From Lachnospiraceae bacterium (GTDB lineage Bacteria > Bacillota > Clostridia > Lachnospirales > Lachnospiraceae): a DNA stretch of 32,803 bases. Shown here piece after piece: positions 17,425-26,966 of this stretch. Each line of letters opens with the position of its first letter. Position 1 is the first letter of the stretch. Made by a program: the position numbers and the translations under genes. The DNA lies in assembly GCA_017889125.1 (NCBI GenBank), contig JAGHER010000080.1, forward strand, positions 1 through 32,803. Reading direction: 5' to 3'. The notes under the pieces were generated by a model that was not told the DNA's origin, made no database searches, and saw nothing but the letters and a program-made list of their open reading frames with translations.

Positions 17425-17871
17425 ATGCTGAATGAAGAGAAAATCAGGCTTATGACAGGGATCGCCATGTTTGAAAAGAAGGAAGGGAAGCAGATTTTTC
17501 CCCAGAACCGTTTTTTTAAGCGGGATTATATCAGCTGGCATCTGTTCGGCGCCTTCTTTGGATATACTGTCTGCTGTCTTTTAGGGGTGGTTTTGTGGGC
17601 GCTGTACCATGCGGAGTCTCTGCTGGATGAGCTGGGCACGGACCTGATCTTTTCCCTGGTGCGCCGCTTTGGCCTTTTTTATGTGGCCGGGCTGATCCTT
17701 TATCTTCTTGTGGCGGCCTGGGTGGGCCGTAGGCGGTATGAGTATGCCAGAGGCGGCATGCGGGTCTATCTGGCGAAGCTTAAGCGCCTGGAAAAGCGGT
17801 ACGAGTACCAGAACAAAGCAAGGGAAATTGCAAAGGAGGACGCACAACATGATGGGGCTTCTGGTATTTAA
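17425..17871 (+). CDS. Uncharacterised small membrane protein with two helices
   Basis: I do not recognise the family. The start at 17425 (MLNEEKIRLMTGIAMFEKKE) has AAAGGAG 8 bases upstream; earlier in-frame starts do not. The 148-residue product has an amphipathic cytoplasmic N-terminus, helices at about 37-61 and 82-100, and a strongly basic C-terminal coil (115-140, KLKRLEKRYEYQNKAREIA). The stop lies 23 bases inside the next membrane-protein gene. Its place at the head of the cdaA run suggests a conserved partner protein for the membrane protein that follows. Confidence 0.7.
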   Translation: MLNEEKIRLMTGIAMFEKKEGKQIFPQNRFFKRDYISWHLFGAFFGYTVCCLLGVVLWALYHAESLLDELGTDLIFSLVRRFGLFYVAGLILYLLVAAWVGRRRYEYARGGMRVYLAKLKRLEKRYEYQNKAREIAKEDAQHDGASGI

Positions 17872-18784
17872 GGAACGGCTGCGGGCCTTCTATGGGAGAC
17901 ACAGCATGTGGATACAGCCGCTGTTGAAATTCGCGCTGTCCCTTACGGTGTTTTTGCTGTTGAATACAAATCTTGGATATATGACCAGGTTAAATCACCC
18001 ACTGGCGGTGATCGCTTTAAGCCTGGTATGCGCCTTTCTGCCGTTGGGGGTTCTTACCTTCCTTTCGGCGGCGGTGATGCTTCTGCATTTGTACGGGCTG
18101 AGTCTGGAGCTGGCTGTTACCTCCGGTATCCTGGTGCTGATTGTAGCCATCTTGTATGGAGGCTTCCAGCCGGGAAATTCCTATCTTATGGTACTCACTC
18201 CCGTGCTGTTTTTCCTGCGGGTTCCCTATGTGGTTCCCCTGGTGCTGGGCTTGTCCTGGGGGCTTTCCGCCATTATTCCCATGACTGTGGGGGTGTTTAT
18301 CTACCATCTGATTGTGTATGCCAATCAGAATGCCGGTGTGCTGGCGGGCTCTAATACGGTGGACATTGTACAGAAATATACGCAGATTTTAAACAGCCTT
18401 TTTACCAACAGCACCATGATTCTGATGGCGCTGGCGTTTGCTTTGGCTCTGCTGGTGGTATTTCTGCTGCGGAACCTGGCTATTGATTACGCCTGGACCA
18501 TCGCTACCGGAGCCGGTACGGTGGTGCTGCTGGCGGTGATTTTTATTGGAAACTCCGGTGCGGGCATGAATTTATCCATTGTCAGCCTGGCCCTGGAGAT
18601 GCTGTTTTCCGTGATTCTGGCCTTTATTTATCAGTTTTTTGCCTTTGCCGTGGATTACAGCAGGACAGAATATCTGCAGTTTGAGGATGACGATTACTAT
18701 TACTATGTGAAGGCTGTGCCGAAGATTGCAGTATCTGCGCCGGATGTGAAGGTGCAGAGGATTAATCGAAGGGAAGATTCCTGA
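17849..18784 (+). CDS. Uncharacterised polytopic membrane protein upstream of cdaA
   Basis: The 311-residue protein starts MMGLLVFKERLRAFYGRH, with AAAGGAGG 9 bases before the ATG at 17849, inside the end of the previous gene. About eight to nine hydrophobic helices span residues 22-275. The cytoplasmic tail contains an acidic-tyrosine stretch (F-E-D-D-D-Y-Y-Y-Y-V-K-A-V-P-K) and ends basic. I cannot assign a family from sequence alone. A role as transporter or envelope assembly protein is possible, and linkage to cdaA is the only contextual hint. Confidence 0.7.
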   Translation: MMGLLVFKERLRAFYGRHSMWIQPLLKFALSLTVFLLLNTNLGYMTRLNHPLAVIALSLVCAFLPLGVLTFLSAAVMLLHLYGLSLELAVTSGILVLIVAILYGGFQPGNSYLMVLTPVLFFLRVPYVVPLVLGLSWGLSAIIPMTVGVFIYHLIVYANQNAGVLAGSNTVDIVQKYTQILNSLFTNSTMILMALAFALALLVVFLLRNLAIDYAWTIATGAGTVVLLAVIFIGNSGAGMNLSIVSLALEMLFSVILAFIYQFFAFAVDYSRTEYLQFEDDDYYYYVKAVPKIAVSAPDVKVQRINRREDS

Positions 18785-18846
18785 CAGTGCGTCACGGAAG
18801 AGTTTGCCGGCGGCGCATGCAGGCTTAGGAAGGAGGAGATGGCGCC

Positions 18847-19722
18847 ATGGCGGAGCTGATGGATCGACTTGGTTCCTGGATATGGTTTCTGCCGCGGATC
18901 AGCCTTTCAAATCTGGTGGAGATTATCATTATCACCATCGTGATTTACGAGGTTCTTCTGTGGATCATGAATACCCGTGCCTGGACATTGCTGAAGGGCC
19001 TGGCTGTCATTTTGGCGTTTACGCTTTTTGCAGCGATTTTCGAGCTGCGCACCATATTGTGGATTCTGGAGAAGACGGCGACCATAGCTGCCACCGCTCT
19101 GCTGGTTATCTTTCAGCCGGAGCTTCGGAAGGCTTTAGAGCAGCTGGGAAGCCAGAAGATCATCACCAATATCCTTTCCTTTGATGACGGGAAAGAGAAC
19201 ACCGGTTTTTCTGAGCGGACGGTGAATGAAATCGTGCGGGCAACCTTTGAGATGGCTAAGGTGAAGACCGGAGCGCTGATGGTCATTGAGCAGAATGACT
19301 CCCTTAAGGAGATCGAGCGCACTGGCATTGAGATCAACGGACTGGTGTCCAGCCAGCTGTTAATTAATATATTCGAACATAATACGCCGCTTCATGACGG
19401 AGCGGTGGTGATCCGCGGAAACCGGGTGACTGCTGCCACCTGCTATCTTCCCTTGTCGGATAACATGAGCATCAGCAAGGAGCTGGGCACTCGCCACCGG
19501 GCAGCGGTGGGAATTTCCGAGGCCACTGACAGCCTGACCATCGTGGTTTCTGAGGAGACCGGCCGGGTTACCGTGGCGGAGGGCGGAAGGCTTACGCGAA
19601 TCAGCGACGGGGAGGCTCTTCGGGGTGTTCTCTCCAGAAAGAAGGCTGAGGAGACGGTTTCCGGCGGCAAGTTTAAATTATGGAAGGGAAGGCTGAAGAA
19701 TGAAAGAAAAAATCACTCATAA
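18847..19722 (+). CDS. cdaA: Diadenylate cyclase CdaA
   Basis: The 291-residue enzyme makes cyclic di-AMP from two ATP at the membrane. Three N-terminal helices (about residues 19-100, e.g. NLVEIIIITIVIYEVLLWIM) lead into the DAC domain, where D184-G185-A186 and R216-H217-R218 (GTRHRAA) are the two catalytic signatures. AAGGAGG precedes the ATG at 18847. It overlaps the regulator gene cdaR by 23 bases, the usual cdaA-cdaR pairing, but glmM, which commonly follows in Bacilli, is absent here and ptsH-ptsI follow instead. c-di-AMP governs potassium and osmolyte balance and wall integrity. Confidence 0.97.
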   Translation: MAELMDRLGSWIWFLPRISLSNLVEIIIITIVIYEVLLWIMNTRAWTLLKGLAVILAFTLFAAIFELRTILWILEKTATIAATALLVIFQPELRKALEQLGSQKIITNILSFDDGKENTGFSERTVNEIVRATFEMAKVKTGALMVIEQNDSLKEIERTGIEINGLVSSQLLINIFEHNTPLHDGAVVIRGNRVTAATCYLPLSDNMSISKELGTRHRAAVGISEATDSLTIVVSEETGRVTVAEGGRLTRISDGEALRGVLSRKKAEETVSGGKFKLWKGRLKNERKNHS

Positions 19723-21073
19723 TCTGGGCCTTAAAATACTTTCTGTGGTGATTGCCTTCCTGGTATGGCTGATTGTGGTCAACGTATCTAATCCAGATGT
19801 GGCAGGGACGGTGAATGTCCCCCTGGAGGTCCTGAACGGGGATGTGTTAACCGGCGCCGGCCTGTCTTACAAGATCGAAGGAAGCCGGTCAAGCGTTACC
19901 GTGGCCTACACGGCGAAGACCCAGGATTTAAACAGCATCACCAAGGCAGACTTCCGGGCTTATATTGATTTGGCGGATTATTATCCCGCTACGGGCACGG
20001 TTCCGGTTTATGTGGAGGTGCTGAACAATAAAGAAAGCCGGCTGATCTCCGTAACCTCCAGGCCATCGGTTCTTCGGGTGGAGACGGAGGAGATTCAGAA
20101 GAAGGACTTTGATCTGGCGGCCCATGAGGTGGGTACAGCAGCGCCTGGCTATGAATTGGATTCCATTACCATGTCTCCCTCCATGGTTACGGTGGAGGCG
20201 CCGGAGTCGGTGATCGGTCGGATCAGCTCCGTAGGCATTGAGGTGGATATCGAGGGCCTGAGTGCAGAGACAAGCGGCGTGGCCGTACCGATCTTCTATG
20301 ATGCCAATAACAATGAAATGAACCTTGGCGATCAGGTGGAGATCAATGTTTCGGAGATTGCCTATACCCTCACCTTTGTAGAAAAGAAGACTGTGCGTCT
20401 GGATTTCCAGGTGAGCGGCACCCCCGCAGAGGGATATCGTTACACTGGTCTGGAGGCTTCTGCGGACAGCATGCAGATCATGGGGCCCCACGAGGCCATC
20501 GCGCAGGTGGATGTGATCACCATTCCCGGACAGGTCTTAAGTCTGGACGGGGCTTCGGGCGATCAGATTTATACCGTGGATGTGGAGGAGTATCTTCCGG
20601 ATAAGCAGACCATGAGCATACCCTGGGACAGCCAGGTTACCATAACCTTAAAGGTGCAGCAGACAGAGCGCCGGACACTGGAGGTTTCCACCGACCGGAT
20701 CATTCGGGAGGGAAGCCTGGATGATTATCATTACACCTATGACCAGGATACCATTGCGGTGGTTCTGGAGGGTCTCAGTGAGGAGCTGGAGGGTCTGGAT
20801 GCGGCAGATTTGATTATGGAGATGGATGTATCCCAGATGGGAATCGGCTCCTACGCAGGTGTGCTTACCTTCGGCGGACTGGAGGATGGTGTAGAGGCAG
20901 TCAGCTATTCGGATTTCCATGTGCTGGTCAGCTCGAGAGAGCTGGGGCCTGGCGCAGCCATGACAGAGGAGAGCAGCGATGCCGAAAGCGCTTCATCCGA
21001 TGAGAGTATGCCGCAGGTAGAGGAAAGCAGTACAGAACAAACAGAGGGCAGCAGTGAAGCTGCTGCCCCGTAA
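19700..21073 (+). CDS. cdaR: YbbR-domain CdaA regulator (CdaR)
   Basis: The 457-residue protein has one membrane helix at about 11-29 (LKILSVVIAFLVWLIVVNVS) and then about four YbbR repeats outside the membrane, near 35-115, 125-205, 215-305 and 315-400. Each shows the repeat pattern ending in V-x-V-x-V strands. CdaR binds CdaA and adjusts its activity. The C-terminal ~50 residues form a low-complexity Ser/Glu tail (MTEESSDAESASSDESMPQ) that most family members lack. The start lies within the cdaA end, with a GGAAGG site. The tail may be an unstructured spacer in the wall. Confidence 0.93.
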   Translation: MKEKITHNLGLKILSVVIAFLVWLIVVNVSNPDVAGTVNVPLEVLNGDVLTGAGLSYKIEGSRSSVTVAYTAKTQDLNSITKADFRAYIDLADYYPATGTVPVYVEVLNNKESRLISVTSRPSVLRVETEEIQKKDFDLAAHEVGTAAPGYELDSITMSPSMVTVEAPESVIGRISSVGIEVDIEGLSAETSGVAVPIFYDANNNEMNLGDQVEINVSEIAYTLTFVEKKTVRLDFQVSGTPAEGYRYTGLEASADSMQIMGPHEAIAQVDVITIPGQVLSLDGASGDQIYTVDVEEYLPDKQTMSIPWDSQVTITLKVQQTERRTLEVSTDRIIREGSLDDYHYTYDQDTIAVVLEGLSEELEGLDAADLIMEMDVSQMGIGSYAGVLTFGGLEDGVEAVSYSDFHVLVSSRELGPGAAMTEESSDAESASSDESMPQVEESSTEQTEGSSEAAAP

Positions 21074-21086
21074 CGGAGGGATAAGC

Positions 21087-21350
21087 ATGGTTAGTGAAAA
21101 GGTAGTTATCAAAAATCCAAGCGGGCTGCATCTGCGCCCGGCAGGTCTTCTGTGCAAGGAGGCGATTAAATATAAATCATCCATTAACTTCCGCTTCCAG
21201 AGCACGACAGCCAACGCAAAAAGTGTGCTCAGCGTCCTTGGCGCATGCATCAAGAGCGGAAATGAGCTGGAATTTATCTGTGAGGGTGAAGATGAAAAGG
21301 AAGCCCTGGCGGCGATGATTAAGCTGGTCAATGAGGGGCTGGGTGAGTAA
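21087..21350 (+). CDS. ptsH: HPr phosphocarrier protein
   Basis: The 87-residue protein starts MVSEKVVIKNPSGLHLRP at 21087, with GGAGGG 6 bases upstream. His15 lies in G-L-H15-L-R-P-A and accepts phosphate from enzyme I. Ser46 lies in N-A-K-S46-V-L-S-V-L-G, the site of HPr kinase in Firmicutes, which would let CcpA sense catabolite state. Both residues are at the canonical positions. The gene is followed by ptsI after 55 bases and preceded by cdaR at 13 bases, so the PTS proteins appear transcribed with the c-di-AMP genes. Confidence 0.95.
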   Translation: MVSEKVVIKNPSGLHLRPAGLLCKEAIKYKSSINFRFQSTTANAKSVLSVLGACIKSGNELEFICEGEDEKEALAAMIKLVNEGLGE

Positions 21351-21405
21351 AGGAATTTCCGGGTAATCCCGAGAAATAGAATCAATAATGAGGAGGTAGT
21401 ATTTT

Positions 21406-23118
21406 ATGTACAAGGGTACAGGAGCTTCGGCCGGAATTGGAATTGGCCGGGCGGTAATTGTGGAGGAAAAGGAGCTGGTGATTAAGAGGGAGACGGTCAC
21501 TGACCCCGCAGCTGAGATTCAGCGTTTTAAGGGGGCGCTGGAAGTCAGCATGCAGCAGACCGAGGCTTTGGCTGAGGATCTGGGAAAGCGTGTCGGAGAG
21601 AAGGAGGCCGAGATTTTAAAGGGCCACATTATGCTGCTCTCTGACCCCATGCTGGTAGGCGAGATTGAGACGAATATTCAGAATGAAGGCATCAACGCAG
21701 AGTATGCCATTGAGAGCGTATGCACCATGTATGCAGATATGTTTGCTTCCATGGGCGATGAGCTGATGCAGCAGAGAGCGACGGACATGCGCGATATCAA
21801 GACCCGCATGCAGAAGGTGCTTTTAGGCGTCGCCTCTGTGGATATTGCTGCTCTTCCTGCGGGAAGCGTGATTGTGGCTAAGGATCTGACTCCTTCCATG
21901 ACTGCAGGAATCAATCCGGACAATGTTACGGGTATCGTGACGGAGCTTGGAGGACGTACCTCCCACAGCGCCATCCTGGCCAGAGCCCTGGAGATTCCGG
22001 CAGTAGTAGCTCTGGGCGGAATTCTGGAGCAGGTAAAGGACGGCGATATGGTGGTACTGGACGGCACCGACGGCGTGGTGATCGTAGATCCCGAGGAGGC
22101 TGTTCTTTCCGAGTACCAGACTAAGAGAGAGGCATTTTTAAAGGAAAAGAAGGATCTGGAGCAGTACATCGGAAAGCCCTCCATTACCAAGGACGGCGTT
22201 CAGGTGGAGCTGGTTGGCAATATCGGAAAGCCGGAGGATGTGGACAAGGTGCTGCAGTACGACGGCGAGGGCGTAGGCCTGTTCCGTACCGAGTTCCTGT
22301 TTATGGACCGGGATGCCATGCCTACCGAGGAGGAGCAGTTTGAGGCTTACCGGAAGGTAGCAGTGGCTCTGGACGGAAAGCCGGTGATCATCCGTACCCT
22401 GGATATCGGCGGTGACAAGGAGATCCCTTATATGGGCTTAGAGAAGGATGAGAATCCCTTCCTGGGATACCGCGCTGTTCGCTTCTGCCTGGATCGGAAG
22501 GATGATGTGTACCGTCCCCAGCTGCGGGCACTTCTGCGGGCAAGCGCCTACGGAAATATCAAGATCATGGTTCCCCTGGTGACCTGCATCGAGGAGTACC
22601 GCCAGGTGAAGGCTCTGGTGCATGAGATTATGGCAGAGCTTGACCGTGAGGGCATTGCTTACAATAAGAACATCCAGCTGGGCATCATGGTGGAGACCGC
22701 TGCCGCATCCCTGATTGCGGATATCTTTGCTAAGGAAGTGGATTTCTTCAGCATCGGCACCAATGACCTGACCCAGTATACCATGTCCGTAGACCGGGGC
22801 AATGATAAGGTTTCCTATCTGTACTCCACCTTCAATCCGGCAGTACTGCGCAGCATTAAGCGCATCATCACCTGCGCCAGAGAGGCTGGCATCATGGTAG
22901 GCATGTGCGGCGAGGCGGCCAGCGATCCCATGATGATTCCGCTGCTTCTTGCCTTCGGCCTGAATGAATTCAGCATGAGTCCTTCCGCAATCCTGCGGGC
23001 AAGGAAGATGGTGACCCAGTACAGCACTCAGGAGCTGCAGGCTGTGGCAGACAAGGCCATGAGCTTTGCCACCACTGCTGAGGTGGAAAACTATATGAAA
23101 GAGTTTGTAAATCAATGA
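21406..23118 (+). CDS. ptsI: PTS enzyme I (PEP-protein phosphotransferase)
   Basis: The 570-residue protein begins YKGTGASAGIGIGRAVI. It has the phosphohistidine swivel G-G-R-T-S-H187-S-A-I and the PEP-binding barrel signature (V-G-L-F-R-T-E-F-L-F, and G-I-M-V-E-T-A-A), and the acid cysteine C501 in G-M-C501-G-E-A. Length and all active-site segments are normal. It takes phosphate from phosphoenolpyruvate and passes it to His15 of HPr. AGGAGG lies upstream. Its stop overlaps the start of the membrane polymerase-like gene (ATGA). Confidence 0.97.
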   Translation: MYKGTGASAGIGIGRAVIVEEKELVIKRETVTDPAAEIQRFKGALEVSMQQTEALAEDLGKRVGEKEAEILKGHIMLLSDPMLVGEIETNIQNEGINAEYAIESVCTMYADMFASMGDELMQQRATDMRDIKTRMQKVLLGVASVDIAALPAGSVIVAKDLTPSMTAGINPDNVTGIVTELGGRTSHSAILARALEIPAVVALGGILEQVKDGDMVVLDGTDGVVIVDPEEAVLSEYQTKREAFLKEKKDLEQYIGKPSITKDGVQVELVGNIGKPEDVDKVLQYDGEGVGLFRTEFLFMDRDAMPTEEEQFEAYRKVAVALDGKPVIIRTLDIGGDKEIPYMGLEKDENPFLGYRAVRFCLDRKDDVYRPQLRALLRASAYGNIKIMVPLVTCIEEYRQVKALVHEIMAELDREGIAYNKNIQLGIMVETAAASLIADIFAKEVDFFSIGTNDLTQYTMSVDRGNDKVSYLYSTFNPAVLRSIKRIITCAREAGIMVGMCGEAASDPMMIPLLLAFGLNEFSMSPSAILRARKMVTQYSTQELQAVADKAMSFATTAEVENYMKEFVNQ

Positions 23119-24443
23119 TTATTTATCTGATCAGCTATGTGCTGTGCTTTTGTTTGGCCAGGCTCGGATGGTTTATTCCATCCGGCCTGGTTTTAATTGC
23201 CGGTGGGATCTGGCTGTACTGGAGAGATTACCGGGCTTTCGGGAATCTGATCCATCTGCGGGGGCTGTTCTGCCTCTTTTTTGTGGGAGGCCAGGGCATC
23301 TCCTGCTTTAAGCTGAGCCGGCTGCAGGAGCCATGGAGCCTGATGACCTGGGCCTGCTTTCTGGCGGCGGTGGTTTTCTTTTATCTGGCCTTTGCCCTGG
23401 TGATGGCCTGGCTTGGCGAGCCCAGACAGCCCCACTGGATGAAGAAGCAGGCCAGAGGCAGCAGGGAGATCCTTCCCCAGGAGCGGAGCCGTGCCCTGCG
23501 CCTGTACAAGAAGCCACTGTTTTATTCCATGGGGATTGTGGCCGGAGTTTCCAGCGCGGCCTTTCTTTTGGAGGCGGTGGTTTTGGGGTATGTGCCCTTC
23601 TTTCTTCGGGGAGTTCCCCACGCTTATTCCTATTTCCATATCAGCGGTGTCCACTATTTTACGGTATCCTGTGTGCTGGAGCCGTCGCTGGCGGTGCTGT
23701 ACTATATGGCAGGAGAGGAGCGGAGCCGCCTGCGCCGGGTGCTGGCAGTGGTCTTTACCGCAATCTGCCTGGCCAATCCCATCCTCTGTGTGTCCCGTTT
23801 CCAGCTGATTCTGGCGGTGGGGATGGCGGTCTTTACCTTTATTGCGGTAAATCACCGGATCCGCGTTTATCAGGCGGCCATCCTGGTGTGCCTGATGATT
23901 CCCGCTTATGTGGTGCTGACCATTGCCCGCAGCCATGATGTGGCTTACTTAAACGGCATTTTTGAGATGAGGAACGAGGCCACGCCCATCTTCATCACCC
24001 AGCCCTATATGTACATTGCCAATAATTATGACAATTTTGACTGTCTGGTGCGGGAGCTTCCCGCCCATGCCATGGGTCTTAGGATGCTCTTTCCCCTGTG
24101 GGCGCTGACAGGACTTAAATTCCTGGTTCCCAGCCTGGTGAATTTTCCGATTTACGTCAATAAGGAGGAGCTGACCACCCTGACGCTGATTTATGACGCT
24201 TATTATGATTTTGGGATTGTGGGCGTTGCGCTGTTTTGCGCCCTGCTGGGGGCGGCCTGTGCTTTTCTTGTGTGGAAGCTTTCCCAGGTGAAGAATCCGG
24301 TGGGGTATGTGATCTATGCGCAGATTGCCATGTACATGACGCTCTCCTTTTTTACTACCTGGTTTTCCAATCCGGCCACCTGGTTTTATCTGGCGGCCAC
24401 TTTGGCGGTGTATCTCTTCTGCCGGTACAGGCAGGGGCTGTGA
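23115..24443 (+). CDS. Wzy-like O-antigen/oligosaccharide repeat polymerase
   Basis: The 442-residue protein has about ten to twelve hydrophobic helices and a long extracytoplasmic loop in the C-terminal half (ARSHDVAYLNGIFEMRNEAT to FPIYVNKEELTTL). Wzy-type polymerases, which join undecaprenyl-linked sugar repeats outside the membrane, show this pattern. Two segments, F-L-R-G-V-P-H-A-Y-S-Y-F and V-S-R-F-Q-L-I-L, resemble the family. The start overlaps the ptsI stop by four bases (ATGA), so translation is coupled, and this is a surprising neighbour for ptsI. The call rests on topology and weak motifs, so other membrane roles are possible. Confidence 0.7.
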   Translation: MIIYLISYVLCFCLARLGWFIPSGLVLIAGGIWLYWRDYRAFGNLIHLRGLFCLFFVGGQGISCFKLSRLQEPWSLMTWACFLAAVVFFYLAFALVMAWLGEPRQPHWMKKQARGSREILPQERSRALRLYKKPLFYSMGIVAGVSSAAFLLEAVVLGYVPFFLRGVPHAYSYFHISGVHYFTVSCVLEPSLAVLYYMAGEERSRLRRVLAVVFTAICLANPILCVSRFQLILAVGMAVFTFIAVNHRIRVYQAAILVCLMIPAYVVLTIARSHDVAYLNGIFEMRNEATPIFITQPYMYIANNYDNFDCLVRELPAHAMGLRMLFPLWALTGLKFLVPSLVNFPIYVNKEELTTLTLIYDAYYDFGIVGVALFCALLGAACAFLVWKLSQVKNPVGYVIYAQIAMYMTLSFFTTWFSNPATWFYLAATLAVYLFCRYRQGL

Positions 24444-24501
24444 GAGGGCGGCAGGCGCGCGGCGAGAGAAAAATTCTCATTAAGCGCAAATGTGCGCATT
24501 A

Positions 24502-24519
24502 TTGATAATTGTTTCACAA
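24502..24519. promoter_or_regulatory. Candidate Rex redox-repressor operator
   Basis: TTGATAATTGTTTCACAA differs from the Clostridia Rex consensus TTGTTAA-n4-TTAACAA by one base in each arm. It lies 18 bases before the -35 of the pflB promoter. Rex senses NADH/NAD and often controls fermentation genes. Confidence 0.55.
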
Positions 24520-24537
24520 TAAGTGCAGAACATACCA

Positions 24538-24566
24538 TTGACGAAAAGAGAAACACTTGGTATATT
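24538..24566 (+). promoter_or_regulatory. Sigma-A promoter of pflB
   Basis: TTGACG (24538-24543) and TATATT (24561-24566) are separated by exactly 17 bases and lie 53 bases before the pflB start, close to a consensus vegetative promoter. A short leader with the AGGAGG site follows. Confidence 0.8.
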
Positions 24567-24618
24567 GTATACATGCAAAACGCAACAATTGTTTTTTCTG
24601 AATAGGAGGAAATACTTT

Positions 24619-26871
24619 ATGGTACAAAAGGAACAATGGGGTGGATTTAAGGGAAGGCTCTGGAAGGAAGAGATCAATACGCGGGATTTCATTCAGAGTA
24701 ATTACACGCCTTATGACGGCGACGCTTCCTTCCTGGCAGAGCCGACCAAGGCCACAGAGACCCTCTGGGGGATTCTGCAGGGACTGCAGAAGGAAGAGCG
24801 GGCTAAGGGCGGCGTGCTGGATATGGATACCCATATCGTTTCCGGGATTAATTCCCATGCACCTGGATATATCAGCGAGGAGCACAAGGATCTGGAGAAG
24901 GTTGTGGGCCTGCAGACCGACAAGCCCTTAAAGCGCGCCTTTATGCCCTTCGGCGGAATCAAGATGGCTGAGGAGGCCTGCCGTACCCACGGCTATGAGC
25001 CGGATCCGGAGCTTCATAAGATTTTTACCGAATATCACAAGACCCACAATCAGGGTGTGTTTGATGCCTATACACCGGAGATGAAGAAGGCCCGTCACAA
25101 CAAGATCATCACCGGACTTCCCGATACCTACGGCCGCGGCCGCATCGTGGGCGACTACCGGAGAGTGGCCCTTTACGGAATTGATTTCCTGATGGAAAAG
25201 AAGAAGGAAGATTTTGCAAACTGCGGCAATGGGACCATGACTGATGAGGTGATCCGCCAGCGGGAGGAGATCTCCATGCAGTACCGGGCACTGGGCGAGA
25301 TGAAGCAGATGGCTGCATCCTATGGCTATGATATTTCCCAGCCGGCAAAGGATGCCAGAGAGGCCGTGCAGTGGCTGTACTTTGGATACCTGGCTGCCAT
25401 CAAGACCCAGAACGGCGCTGCCATGAGCGTAGGCCGTGTGTCCACCTTCCTGGATATCTATATTCAGCGGGATTTAAAGGCCGGAACCCTCACCGAGGCA
25501 GAGGCGCAGGAGCTGATCGACCACTTTGTGATGAAGTGCCGTATGGTGAAGTTTGCCAGAATCACCTCCTATACCCAGCTGTTCTCCGGCGACCCCGTAT
25601 GGGCGACCCTGGAAGTCGGCGGACTGGGACAGGACGGCCGTTCTATGGTAACCAAGACGGACTATCGTTTCCTGCACACCCTGGAGAACATGGGCCCCAG
25701 CCCGGAGCCTAACATGACGGTGCTTTACTCCTCCAGGCTGCCGGAGAATTTTAAGTCCTATGCAGCTTACATTTCCATTAAGACCAGTTCCGTTCAGTAT
25801 GAGAACGATGATGTGATGCGTCCGGTATGGGGTGATGATTACTCCATCTGCTGCTGTGTATCCGCTACCCAGACTGGTAAGGAGATGCAGTTCTTCGGCG
25901 CCCGGGCAAATCTGGCCAAGTGCCTCTTATACGCCATCAACGGCGGTGTGGACTGCAAGACCAGAGAGCAGGTAGGCCCGGCATACCGGCCCATCACCTC
26001 TGAGTATCTGGAGTATGACGAGGTTATTGAAAAGTACGATGCCATGATGGACTGGCTGGCAGGACTGTATGTGAATACCCTGAATGTGATTCAGTACATG
26101 CATGATAAGTACTATTATGAGGCGGCAGAGATGGCCCTGATCGACACCGATGTGCGGAGAACCTTTGCTACCGGTATCGCCGGATTCTCCCATGTTATCG
26201 ACTCCTTAAGCGCAATTAAGTACGCAAAGGTAAAGGTGATCCGCGATGAGACGGGCCTTGCGGTGGACTATGAGACTACCGGCGAATTCCCCAAATACGG
26301 AAATGACGATGACCGCGCCGATGAGATCGGTGTGTGGCTGTTAAAGACCTTCTTAGATAAGATCAAGAAGCATCATACCTACCGGGATTCCGAGGCCACC
26401 ACCTCCATCCTGACCATTACCTCCAATGTGGTTTACGGCAAGGCTACCGGTTCCATGCCTGACGGAAGAAAGGCCGGCGAGCCTTTATCCCCCGGTGCAA
26501 ACCCAAGCTACGGCGCGGAGAAGAACGGCCTTCTGGCTTCCTTAAATTCCGTGGCAAAGCTTCCTTACGAGTGGGCGCTGGATGGTATTTCCAATACCCA
26601 GACCATCAGCCCCGGCGCTCTGGGACACAATGATGATGAGCGTGTGGAAAACCTGGTTCGTGTCATGGACGGCTACTTCGATCAGGGTGCTCACCACTTA
26701 AATGTAAACGTCTTCGGCATAGAGAAGCTGATTGACGCCATGGAGCATCCGGAGAAGGAGGAGTACGCAAACTTTACCATCCGTGTATCCGGTTATGCGG
26801 TGAAGTTTATCGACCTGACTAGGGAGCAGCAGCTGGATGTAATTGCCAGAAGCGCCCATGAGAGAATGTAA
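24619..26871 (+). CDS. pflB: Pyruvate formate-lyase (formate C-acetyltransferase)
   Basis: The 750-residue glycyl-radical enzyme converts pyruvate and CoA to formate and acetyl-CoA. The start at 24619 ([20 protein letters not shown]) has TAGGAGGA 9 bases upstream. The catalytic cysteines are C412-C413 in C-C-C-V-S, with one extra cysteine (C411) where E. coli has alanine. The radical glycine is G725 in R-V-S-G-Y-A-V-K-F near the C-terminus. [15 protein letters not shown] and [14 protein letters not shown] agree with true PFL rather than diol dehydratase relatives. Its activating enzyme is encoded downstream after a 275-base spacer with two hairpins. Confidence 0.97.
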   Translation: MVQKEQWGGFKGRLWKEEINTRDFIQSNYTPYDGDASFLAEPTKATETLWGILQGLQKEERAKGGVLDMDTHIVSGINSHAPGYISEEHKDLEKVVGLQTDKPLKRAFMPFGGIKMAEEACRTHGYEPDPELHKIFTEYHKTHNQGVFDAYTPEMKKARHNKIITGLPDTYGRGRIVGDYRRVALYGIDFLMEKKKEDFANCGNGTMTDEVIRQREEISMQYRALGEMKQMAASYGYDISQPAKDAREAVQWLYFGYLAAIKTQNGAAMSVGRVSTFLDIYIQRDLKAGTLTEAEAQELIDHFVMKCRMVKFARITSYTQLFSGDPVWATLEVGGLGQDGRSMVTKTDYRFLHTLENMGPSPEPNMTVLYSSRLPENFKSYAAYISIKTSSVQYENDDVMRPVWGDDYSICCCVSATQTGKEMQFFGARANLAKCLLYAINGGVDCKTREQVGPAYRPITSEYLEYDEVIEKYDAMMDWLAGLYVNTLNVIQYMHDKYYYEAAEMALIDTDVRRTFATGIAGFSHVIDSLSAIKYAKVKVIRDETGLAVDYETTGEFPKYGNDDDRADEIGVWLLKTFLDKIKKHHTYRDSEATTSILTITSNVVYGKATGSMPDGRKAGEPLSPGANPSYGAEKNGLLASLNSVAKLPYEWALDGISNTQTISPGALGHNDDERVENLVRVMDGYFDQGAHHLNVNVFGIEKLIDAMEHPEKEEYANFTIRVSGYAVKFIDLTREQQLDVIARSAHERM

Positions 26872-26912
26872 GGTTTTAAGCATGTAAGCTTTTTGGTGCG
26901 TGCAGACTTTTA

Positions 26913-26940
26913 AAGGAAACACTGATTAAAGCGTTTCCTT
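26913..26940. repeat. REP-like intergenic palindrome, copy B
   Basis: AAGGAAAC (26913-26920) and GTTTCCTT (26933-26940) pair perfectly around a 12-base loop containing CTGATTAAA, the same core seen in copies A and C. It is 41 bases after the pflB stop. Confidence 0.65.
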
Positions 26941-26966
26941 AGAGAACGCAGGCTTTTAACAGAGAG

